Assembly (NCBI GenBank): GCA_028678635.1
Contig: JAJRDC010000140.1
Span: forward strand, 1 to 6,913
Direction: 5' to 3'
Source: Methanomicrobiales archaeon
Lineage (GTDB): Archaea > Halobacteriota > Methanomicrobia > Methanomicrobiales > JACTUA01
DNA: 6,913 bases
Made by a program: the position numbers and the translations under genes. The notes below the pieces were generated by a model. That model did no database searches and was not told where the DNA came from. It saw nothing but the letters and a program-made list of their open reading frames with translations. Below are positions 1-4,837 of the stretch, in pieces. Each line of letters begins with the position of its first letter. The stretch's first letter is position 1.

Positions 1-96
1 GCTGAGAATGCCGGGGCATGACGCAGTGCTCATTCCGACAGCCCCATGGAGATAGCATAAGAAGGAGCACTGTACATTATTAAAGAAGGAACGGCG
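1..96 (+). promoter_or_regulatory. 5' leader and ribosome binding site of the RecJ-like gene
   Basis: The SD-like GAAGGA at 85-90 lies six bases before the ATG at 97. This supports that start over the in-frame ATG at 118, which has no comparable purine run. An AT-rich patch at 71-84 could hold a core promoter element, but no classical TATA box is clear. A short open stretch in frame 2 (2-55, ending in TAG) could be the last 17 codons of a gene upstream of the window. It is too short to recognise and is not called. Confidence 0.5.
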
Positions 97-1989
97 ATGG
101 AGAAGGACACTGGGATCATGGTGTACCGGCTCGGCGCGGCGTGCGACGTCGGGGACGTGGAGGAGGGGAAGATCTACAGCGGCAAGGTCCAGGGATTCGC
201 ACCCTTCGGCTCCTTCGTCCTCCTGAACGACCGGGTGAAGGGGCTGATCCACAAGTCCAACGTGAAGACCCGGCACCGTGAGCAGGACCCGGTCCTTGTC
301 AAGGTCCGGACCATCCGGCCCAACGGGAACATTGACCTGGAGGAGGTGACCCCCTCGGTGTACCATACCGAGATGGTCCTGAAGAAGTCGGCGGGGGTGC
401 AGCTGCAGGACCTGGGGAAGTACATCGGGAGGATGGTCCGGGTGGAGGGCGAGGTGGCCCAGATCAAGCAGACCGGCGGGCCCACCATCTTTTCGCTGGT
501 GGACGGAAACGGGACCGCCAGTGCCGCGGCCTTTGTGGAGGCCGGTGTCCGGGCCTACCCCGAGGTCCAGCTCGGGGATCTCGTCTCCATCCACGGCGAG
601 GTCATGCAGCGCAACAGCCAGCTGCAGGTGGAGGTGAGCGGCCTCGCCGTGCTGCAGGGAGAGGAGGCGGATCGGGTCCGGCGGGCCATCGATGCGGCCC
701 TGATCGAACGGTCCACGCCGGTGGAACGGCCGTTCCTCGTGGAGAGCCCGGTGCTCGAAAAGCTCCGGCCCCAGATGCTCCGGATCGCAGCAGCTCTCAG
801 GAAAGCGGTCTTTGTCGGCCAGCCCATCCTGGTACGGCACCACGCGGATGCCGACGGGATTTGCGCGGCGGTGGCCATCGAGCAGGCGGTGGTCTCCCTG
901 ATCCGGGAGAACGGCGGGGAGCATGACGCCGACTTCTATCTCTTCAAGCGGTCCCCCTCAAAGGCCCCCTTCTACGAGATCGAGGACATCACCCGGGACA
1001 TGGATTTTGCCCTGAAGGACTTCGTCCGGTACGGCCAGAAGCTGCCCCTGATCCTCCTCGCCGACAACGGTTCCACGGAGGAGGACATCCCCTCCCTGAA
1101 GATGGCGGAGGTGTACGGCCTCACCGTGCTCGTGGCAGACCACCATCACCCTGACGCGGTGGTGGACCCTTACCTGGCCGGCCACGTGAACCCCTACCAC
1201 GTGGGCGGGGACTACGGGATCACCACCGGGATGCTGGGCACCGAGATCGCCCGGATGGTGAATCCCGCCATCGAGAGTCAGATCCTGCACCTCCCGGCCG
1301 TCTCGGCGGTGGGGGACCGGAGCGAGGCTCCGGAGCGGGGGAAGTATCTGGCTCTCGTGGCGGACCGGTATTCCGAGGATCACTGCAAGGAGATCGCGCT
1401 TGCCCTGGACTACAACCAGTTCTGGCTCCGGTTCAACGATGGCAGGGAACTGGTCAAGGACATCCTGGACCTCTCCGGGAACCCGGCCCGCCATGCCGGG
1501 CTCCTGGCCCACCTGGTGGAGGGGGCCAACAGTGCCATTGCTGACCAGCTGGCGGCATCGATGCCCCATGTGGCCTCCCGGGTGCTGGAAAATGGCGTGC
1601 ACCTCTTCCTGCTGGATGTCGAGCTGCACGCCCACAAGTTCACGTTCCCGCCGCCGGGGAAGACCTCGGGGGAGGTCCACGACCGCCTGATCCAGATGCA
1701 CGCGGGGAAGCCCGTCGTCACCATCGGGTTCGGCCCGGACTTTGCCGTCCTTCGTTCCCGGGGCGTGCTCCTGAACATCCCCCGGATGGTCCGGGAACTG
1801 AGGGAGGAGATCCGGGGTGGCGGGGTCAGCGGCGGCGGTCACCTAGTGGTGGGTTCCATCAAGTTCGTGGAAGGAATGCGCGGACCGGTGATGGAGGCCT
1901 TGATTGCGAAGATTGCACGGGCATCCCTGGCCGGTCCGGGCACCGGAACCACCGTTTCTGCGCCAGCAGATGGGCCCAAACCCCTCTAA
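97..1989 (+). CDS. Archaeal RecJ-like DHH family phosphoesterase/exonuclease with S1 and OB-fold domains
   Basis: This is a cytoplasmic metal-dependent phosphodiesterase of the DHH superfamily, probably a nuclease on single-stranded DNA or RNA. An S1-like RNA-binding domain spans about residues 20-83 (GKVQGFAPFGSFV pattern). An OB-fold spans about 108-185. The DHH catalytic domain spans about 240-410, with HADADG at 249-254 (H249, D251, D253), D323 in LADNGS, the DHH signature D348-H349-H350, and D407 in VGDRSE. A DHHA1 domain follows, with the glycine motif GGGH at 579-582. The last 20 residues are a Gly/Pro/Ala/Thr tail. Domain order resembles the archaeal family that often carries an N-terminal DnaJ-type zinc finger. 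This protein has only three scattered cysteines (16, 256, 430), so that finger is absent. All metal-ligand motifs are intact, so it should be active. Substrate (DNA or RNA) and polarity cannot be read from sequence. The start at 97 is supported by an SD at 85-90. The family call is firm and the biological role is open. Confidence 0.93.
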   Translation: MEKDTGIMVYRLGAACDVGDVEEGKIYSGKVQGFAPFGSFVLLNDRVKGLIHKSNVKTRHREQDPVLVKVRTIRPNGNIDLEEVTPSVYHTEMVLKKSAGVQLQDLGKYIGRMVRVEGEVAQIKQTGGPTIFSLVDGNGTASAAAFVEAGVRAYPEVQLGDLVSIHGEVMQRNSQLQVEVSGLAVLQGEEADRVRRAIDAALIERSTPVERPFLVESPVLEKLRPQMLRIAAALRKAVFVGQPILVRHHADADGICAAVAIEQAVVSLIRENGGEHDADFYLFKRSPSKAPFYEIEDITRDMDFALKDFVRYGQKLPLILLADNGSTEEDIPSLKMAEVYGLTVLVADHHHPDAVVDPYLAGHVNPYHVGGDYGITTGMLGTEIARMVNPAIESQILHLPAVSAVGDRSEAPERGKYLALVADRYSEDHCKEIALALDYNQFWLRFNDGRELVKDILDLSGNPARHAGLLAHLVEGANSAIADQLAASMPHVASRVLENGVHLFLLDVELHAHKFTFPPPGKTSGEVHDRLIQMHAGKPVVTIGFGPDFAVLRSRGVLLNIPRMVRELREEIRGGGVSGGGHLVVGSIKFVEGMRGPVMEALIAKIARASLAGPGTGTTVSAPADGPKPL

Positions 1990-2000
1990 AACCTTCCAGA

Positions 2001-2034
2001 ATAAAATAGTAACCTTCATATATATTGTGGGAGA
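2001..2034 (+). promoter_or_regulatory. AT-rich promoter upstream of the winged-helix gene
   Basis: The 51-base gap after the RecJ-like gene is AT-rich. It contains AAAATAGTAA at 2003-2012 and a TATA-like ATATATATT at 2018-2026, then GTGGGAGA at 2027-2034, which could serve as an SD for the ATG at 2041. Archaeal transcription normally starts about 25 bases after the TATA centre, which here would be near 2045-2050, inside the called gene. Either the TATA element is the upstream ATAAAATA (2001-2008) or translation starts at the internal ATG at 2065. Confidence 0.5.
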
Positions 2035-2040
2035 TATGAG

Positions 2041-2316
2041 ATGACTAATTCCGGAGAAGAGGAAATGTCCGCAGGCAATCGGATTCGGGAACACTACAAC
2101 GATACCCAGCGCAAGATCCTCTATTACCTTCTCACCGGCCTCCGCAGGGGGAAGCACTACTTCAAGTCCAAGTACATTGCAAAGGAGCTGGGCCTCTCCC
2201 CCAAGGAGGTGGGGACCAACATGGGGATCCTTGCGGATATCTGCGAGGAATTAAACATCATCCGCTGGTCCTATTCCAACAGTACCACCTGGCTCGTCAC
2301 CTCCCGGGCCGTCTGA
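2041..2316 (+). CDS. Small archaeal winged-helix protein (DUF7123-like)
   Basis: This 91-residue protein is probably a DNA-binding or nucleic-acid-associated cytoplasmic protein. Residues 20-50 form a helix pair, then a helix-turn-helix-like stretch runs from about 40 to 70 (FKSKYIAKELGLSPKEVGTN). A short basic/aromatic wing follows, with W76, Y78 and the terminal STTW motif at 81-84. The FKSKxIAxELGLSxKEVGxxM pattern and the C-terminal WSYSxSTTW pattern match, from memory, a family of small uncharacterised proteins common in haloarchaea and methanogens (DUF7123). The charged N-terminus (residues 1-9) may not be translated. ATG 2065 (Met9) is an alternative start with GGAG at 2053-2056 ahead of it, and that start fits better with the TATA box at 2018-2026. 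The gene probably has its own promoter, separate from the RecJ-like gene. Its target is unknown. Confidence 0.82.
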   Translation: MTNSGEEEMSAGNRIREHYNDTQRKILYYLLTGLRRGKHYFKSKYIAKELGLSPKEVGTNMGILADICEELNIIRWSYSNSTTWLVTSRAV

Positions 2317-2339
2317 ATCCCGCCCCCGGATCCCTTTTT

Positions 2340-2525
2340 ATGAAACCTTCCCTGCAGGTCACCGCCATCATTGATTTCATTGCCAGGGCAGGCCCGGGGC
2401 GGGAATGCCTGATGGCCCAGGACGAGTCCGGCGGAGAGGCATTCTGGTTCAATATCGATGTTCCGGAGGGTCACGGCTTCCGGCCAGGCGACCGTGTCCG
2501 GGTCACCGTGGAACGCGTGGACTGA
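2340..2525 (+). CDS. Conserved-looking 61-residue hypothetical protein, possible small beta-barrel
   Basis: I do not recognise this protein. It begins 23 bases after the stop of the winged-helix gene on the same strand and is probably cotranscribed with it. No SD is visible before the ATG; the preceding bases are CCCTTTTT. Third codon positions are mostly G or C, as in neighbouring real genes. The protein alternates predicted strands with turns: residues 4-15, 22-27, 34-41, and a final strand after the phrase FRPGDRVRVTVERV (47-60). Such a C-terminal strand is common in small OB-fold, S1-like or SH3-like barrels. It has a single cysteine (Cys24) and no signal peptide or membrane segment. A role in nucleic-acid binding is a guess from shape only. 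A chance ORF cannot be fully excluded at this length. Confidence 0.6.
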   Translation: MKPSLQVTAIIDFIARAGPGRECLMAQDESGGEAFWFNIDVPEGHGFRPGDRVRVTVERVD

Positions 2526-2542
2526 CGTCCACCGGATACGTT

Positions 2543-2595
2543 CGGTTCCGGCATCCCACCGGAGGTCCCGGGGAGGCATGGCAGGGCCGGAACCG
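2543..2595. repeat. 10-bp inverted repeat with possible competing hairpins downstream of the 61-residue gene
   Basis: CGGTTCCGGC (2543-2552) is perfectly complementary to GCCGGAACCG (2586-2595) across a 33-base loop. The right arm overlaps CCGGAA (2593-2598), which can instead pair with TTCCGG (2608-2613) across a 9-base loop. The left arm can also form TCCGG/CCGGA at 2547-2551/2559-2563. A pyrimidine-rich stretch follows (2599-2611). It could stabilise the 3' end of the upstream transcript or help terminate it, but no T-tract of the usual length follows. Confidence 0.45.
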
Positions 2596-2811
2596 GAACT
2601 TCATTCTTTCCGGACCATCCCGACTGTTCTCTCCACCCCCCTGAAGAATACCATCTCTGCATCTTCGGAACTGCGGCCGGCGTATCGGTCCCGGCATGCG
2701 AGAAGGGGAGTAAGTTGCCCGCGGAGTAAATATGAATTTAATAGCCTAGAATATATATCGCAATGCAATTAGTGTCTTTTATAGATATTCAGGCAATACT
2801 AGCACTGAATC

Positions 2812-2840
2812 AAAATAGTAATGCTTATAATGTTAAAGGA
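2812..2840 (+). promoter_or_regulatory. Probable promoter of the two-gene orphan operon
   Basis: AAAATAGTAA (2812-2821) is followed by a TATA-like CTTATAATG (2824-2832) and AAAGGA (2835-2840). Initiation about 25 bases after the TATA element would fall near 2852-2857, giving a leaderless or nearly leaderless mRNA for the ATG at 2859, or a short leader for the ATG at 2874. The same ten bases occur in the promoter region before the gene at 2041. Confidence 0.5.
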
Positions 2841-2858
2841 TAATCTAAATGTCATTGC

Positions 2859-3110
2859 ATGAATATCTACGCCATGAAAACCTGGATGGTCTTCTACCTG
2901 ATTTCTTTTGTCACCCTCCTCTGGGCGGTCTTTCTCACGTCCAGCGGGGCCATGATGGGAATCAGCCTTGTCCTGGTCTGCATGGTGGTGGGTACGAACT
3001 TCACGGTTGTCTTCATTGATCTGAGACGCCATCACCAGCGGTTTGATAAGATGAGAAACCTCCAATGGGATTCTGTACAGGTTCCTGCCAGGACAGGCAC
3101 CGGAAAATGA
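2859..3110 (+). CDS. Small membrane protein with two transmembrane helices, unknown function
   Basis: I do not recognise a family. The 83-residue protein has two hydrophobic segments, about residues 9-28 and 31-53, separated by a very short SSG-type turn. A basic, polar tail of about 28 residues follows (LRRHHQRFDKM...). By the positive-inside rule the tail and probably the N-terminus face the cytoplasm, so it is a helical hairpin. ATG 2859 is used here; ATG 2874 (Met6) is an equally possible start, and neither has a well-placed SD. Another ATG at 2849 has AAGGA eight bases ahead, but its 56-codon frame has poor codon use and an implausible product. The next gene starts six bases after this stop, so the two are very likely cotranscribed and translationally linked. 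A membrane anchor or partner for the 205-residue protein is the simplest inference. Confidence 0.75.
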   Translation: MNIYAMKTWMVFYLISFVTLLWAVFLTSSGAMMGISLVLVCMVVGTNFTVVFIDLRRHHQRFDKMRNLQWDSVQVPARTGTGK

Positions 3111-3116
3111 GGTTCC

Positions 3117-3734
3117 ATGGGAGACGATATCATCCTCACCCGGGTGTTTCAGGAAAAGGAGTTCTGGAAACGGTATGAGCACCTCCGTGCCGTGCTCCAG
3201 CACCTCTCGGACCGGGCGCATCTCCGGGATCAGATCCTGCAAGAGGCGGTGATCCCGGATCAGGCCCGGGATCTGGCGGCGAAGGCTCTCACCCGTGACG
3301 TGGAGCAGACCCGCAGGCTCTTTTACGAGGTCTTCCAGAACCTGGTCGCCCAGTCAGGATACACCACCCTCCCCCTGGACATCGAATGCGCCCTCACCGT
3401 CGTGACCCAGGATCTCGTGGAGGTGAAATGGTGCACGCTCTGGGCCGGGGATACCTCCCTGGAGATCCCGGTGGAGATGGGGGACCGGTTCGCTACCGGG
3501 ATCCTGGGAGATGCCAGCGGAACCCCTGCAGAGGCCTTTATCAGGTTCTTCGAGAATGAGGAAGCCCGCTGGGACAGCACCTGCGGGGGTATCCAGAACC
3601 GGTGCTCGCTCCAGGTCATGGAGGAGATCTTTCCCCTGAGATGCCTGCATGTCCGGTTCCGGCTCCCGGCCCATACCCTGATCGGTGACATCGCCACGGG
3701 GAGAGCCCGATCGCCCTCAGACCTCCGGGTGTAA
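3117..3734 (+). CDS. 205-residue protein of unknown function, partner of the small membrane protein
   Basis: I do not recognise this protein. GAGGT at 3109-3113, overlapping the previous stop, is a fair SD for the ATG at 3117. Residues 8-80 look almost wholly helical and highly charged, with heptad-like hydrophobic spacing (possible coiled coil or helical bundle). Residues 84-185 are mixed strand and helix, with short strands around 91-98, 101-109 and 173-183. Five cysteines (91, 106, 156, 163, 176) fall in the C-terminal part, including C156-x6-C163, but no standard metal-binding spacing is present. There is no signal peptide or membrane segment, so it should be cytoplasmic, perhaps held at the membrane through its neighbour. 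Codon use matches other genes in the window, giving no sign of recent transfer. A hairpin terminator follows immediately, so this is the last gene of a two-gene unit. No function is assigned. Confidence 0.8.
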   Translation: MGDDIILTRVFQEKEFWKRYEHLRAVLQHLSDRAHLRDQILQEAVIPDQARDLAAKALTRDVEQTRRLFYEVFQNLVAQSGYTTLPLDIECALTVVTQDLVEVKWCTLWAGDTSLEIPVEMGDRFATGILGDASGTPAEAFIRFFENEEARWDSTCGGIQNRCSLQVMEEIFPLRCLHVRFRLPAHTLIGDIATGRARSPSDLRV

Positions 3735-3738
3735 ACAA

Positions 3739-3777
3739 TGGCCCTGCAGCACAGGGCCAGGAGCGTAGTTTTGTTTT
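3739..3777 (+). terminator. Hairpin plus T-tract terminator after the 205-residue gene
   Basis: TGGCCCTG (3739-3746) and CAGGGCCA (3752-3759) form a perfect 8-bp stem around a 5-base loop, starting four bases after the TAA stop. TTTTGTTTT follows at 3769-3777. The T-tract alone would fit archaeal termination, and the GC stem makes a regulatory or 3'-end role more likely. It also argues against a small ORF whose ATG lies in the stem (3738). Confidence 0.75.
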
Positions 3778-3829
3778 CGCAGGATAAGGTGAAGCTTTCC
3801 CTCACCGGTTCATCAGGATCCCCGCATTT

Positions 3830-3935
3830 TTTCCATTTAAATACGCGGAATCCGTGGTATTACCCGATTTTTCCCTTGACGGCTCCCGCCAGTCCCGAAA
3901 AAAATTGCGAAAAGATTATTGGATAACGATACCGA
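3830..3935 (+). promoter_or_regulatory. Promoter and leader region of the GTPase-lipoprotein-deaminase cluster
   Basis: TTTAAATA at 3836-3843 is a good archaeal TATA box and predicts initiation near 3865-3870, leaving a leader of about 65-70 bases. A second AT-rich block at 3896-3920 (GAAAAAAATTGCG, AAAAGATTATT) could be a nearer TATA element giving a short leader. No strong SD precedes the ATG at 3936. Together with the terminator at 3739-3777, this separates the cluster from the upstream operon. Confidence 0.5.
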
Positions 3936-4448
3936 ATGTACGTCCAGATGGAGGATCACCGGCTGAAGATTGTGGTGTTCGGCACCCATGGCGCCGGGAA
4001 ATCCACCTTCATCCAGTGCCTGGATCCCCATTCCCGCCATATCGAGGCCCTGGAGGCCGACGCGCCCACCACCATCTCCATGGACTTCGGCAGGGTCCAG
4101 CTCTTCCGGTACACCATCTACCTCTTCGGGACCCCCGGGCAGGAGCGGTTCGAGTTCGTGAGAACGATCCTCTCCCGGGGCATGGACGGGGCCATCGTGG
4201 TGGTGGACTCAACGGCGGGGGTGGATGAGAACACCTACAACCTCTGTGTCTGGCTCAAGGGAAAGGGCATCCCGTTTGCCGTCATGGCCAACAAGTGCGA
4301 CTGCCAGGGGGCAGATCCCGGTGGGGTGGCCGCAGAGCTGGACGGGGCAACGGTCCACCCCATCTCTGCCCGGGCCGGTACCAACGTCCTTCCCGCACTG
4401 GAGGCGTTTGTGAGGGGCCTCCTGTCCCCGGAAGCCCCGATCCCATAG
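3936..4448 (+). CDS. Small Ras-like GTPase of the archaeal SRP-receptor-beta-like (COG2229-type) family
   Basis: This 170-residue single-domain GTP-binding protein probably acts as a cytoplasmic or membrane-associated molecular switch. The P-loop (G1) is GTHGAGKST at 16-24. Switch I/G2 is around PTTISMDFG (44-52), with Thr45 or Thr46 as the likely Mg-coordinating residue. G3 is FGTPGQERF at 64-72. G4 is NKCD at 119-122 and G5 is SAR at 144-146. The G3 aspartate of the usual DTAGQ is replaced by glycine (G65) while the glutamine (Q69) is kept. The MDFG...LFGTPGQERF pattern is, from memory, typical of this archaeal/bacterial family, which is related to MglA and Rab-type proteins. Family length is matched and there is no lipid-attachment cysteine. 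ATG 3948 (Met5) is an alternative start. The lipoprotein gene starts 34 bases downstream on the same strand. The biological process controlled is unknown. Confidence 0.9.
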   Translation: MYVQMEDHRLKIVVFGTHGAGKSTFIQCLDPHSRHIEALEADAPTTISMDFGRVQLFRYTIYLFGTPGQERFEFVRTILSRGMDGAIVVVDSTAGVDENTYNLCVWLKGKGIPFAVMANKCDCQGADPGGVAAELDGATVHPISARAGTNVLPALEAFVRGLLSPEAPIP

Positions 4449-4482
4449 CTTTATGTCCTGCAGATCGCACAAAGGAAGCTTA

Positions 4483-4836
4483 ATGCCGCCCCGGCACCGG
4501 GTTCTTCTCCTCGTCGGGCTGTTGATCTGCTGCTGCATCCTCCCCGGGTGCCTTTCCTTCGGGATCGCAGATGTCCGGTACGATGGTTCCCGTCTCTCAC
4601 TGCGCCTCACCAACAGCGGCGAGCCAAGGGATGCGGCCATCCAGGTGAGTGCCTTCCGGATGAAGGACCTGGCCCAGGAAGAGGTGAGCACCGATTTCCA
4701 CACCCTGCGCCTCGCCGGTGGGGAGCATGAGTACACGGTGCCGCTCGCCCTGCCGCCGGGGTCCTACAAGATCTACGTCTACCTGATCGTGGACAATGAC
4801 CGGAAGGCCAGCGTGATCCAGGACATCACGGTGTAG
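4483..4836 (+). CDS. Short secreted lipoprotein with a single beta-sandwich-like domain
   Basis: The 117-residue protein starts at ATG 4483, chosen because AAGGAA (4472-4477) lies five bases ahead. An in-frame ATG at 4453 would add ten residues but has no SD and would displace the signal peptide. The N-terminus is a typical export signal: basic residues (R4, H5, R6), a hydrophobic core 7-20, then LPGC with Cys23 as the likely lipidated residue. The mature part of about 95 residues is strand-rich (DVRYDGSRLSLRLTNSG at 29-45; the last strands include YKIYVYLIVDN), resembling CARDB or Ig-like adhesion domains, without a firm match. It should be anchored on the outer face of the cytoplasmic membrane. 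It sits between the GTPase and adenine deaminase genes, and the latter starts one base after its stop, so cotranscription is very likely. No function is assigned. Confidence 0.82.
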   Translation: MPPRHRVLLLVGLLICCCILPGCLSFGIADVRYDGSRLSLRLTNSGEPRDAAIQVSAFRMKDLAQEEVSTDFHTLRLAGGEHEYTVPLALPPGSYKIYVYLIVDNDRKASVIQDITV

Positions 4837-4837
4837 G

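Larger units (their letters stand above)
2526..2858. other. 333-base gene-free region: GC-rich repeat half and AT-rich promoter half
   Basis: No convincing gene lies here. Open frames crossing it on both strands give Arg/Pro/Ser-rich translations typical of noncoding GC-rich DNA. Positions 2526-2720 are GC-rich and hold several copies of CCGGA/TCCGG that can pair in competing ways. From about 2720 to 2858 base composition switches sharply to AT. TATA-like strings occur at 2750-2758 (AATATATAT) and 2824-2832 (CTTATAATG). The upstream TATA-like string could drive a small RNA or a long leader of the next gene, but no known RNA family is recognisable. Confidence 0.55.

Noticed and set aside
958..1842. 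Long open frame of 294 codons on the minus strand inside the RecJ-like gene
   Set aside because: It is the antisense shadow of a high-GC gene whose plus-strand domains and catalytic motifs are unmistakable. Its translation shows no domain and is rich in H, G, V, P and R.
2526..2772. Several 60-100 codon frames on both strands in the 2526-2772 region
   Set aside because: All give Arg/Ser/Pro-rich products, lack ribosome binding sites, overlap one another and run across inverted repeats or into AT-rich promoter sequence.
2849..3022. Frame beginning at ATG 2849 with AAGGA eight bases ahead, overlapping the membrane-protein gene
   Set aside because: The SD spacing is good, but third positions are not GC-rich and the product is His/Gly/Pro-rich without structure. 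The overlapping frame from 2859 has normal codon use and two clear membrane helices.
3738..3926. 62-codon plus-strand frame between the orphan operon and the GTPase
   Set aside because: Its ATG lies at the edge of the terminator hairpin, the frame runs through T-tracts and promoter-like DNA, and the product looks random.
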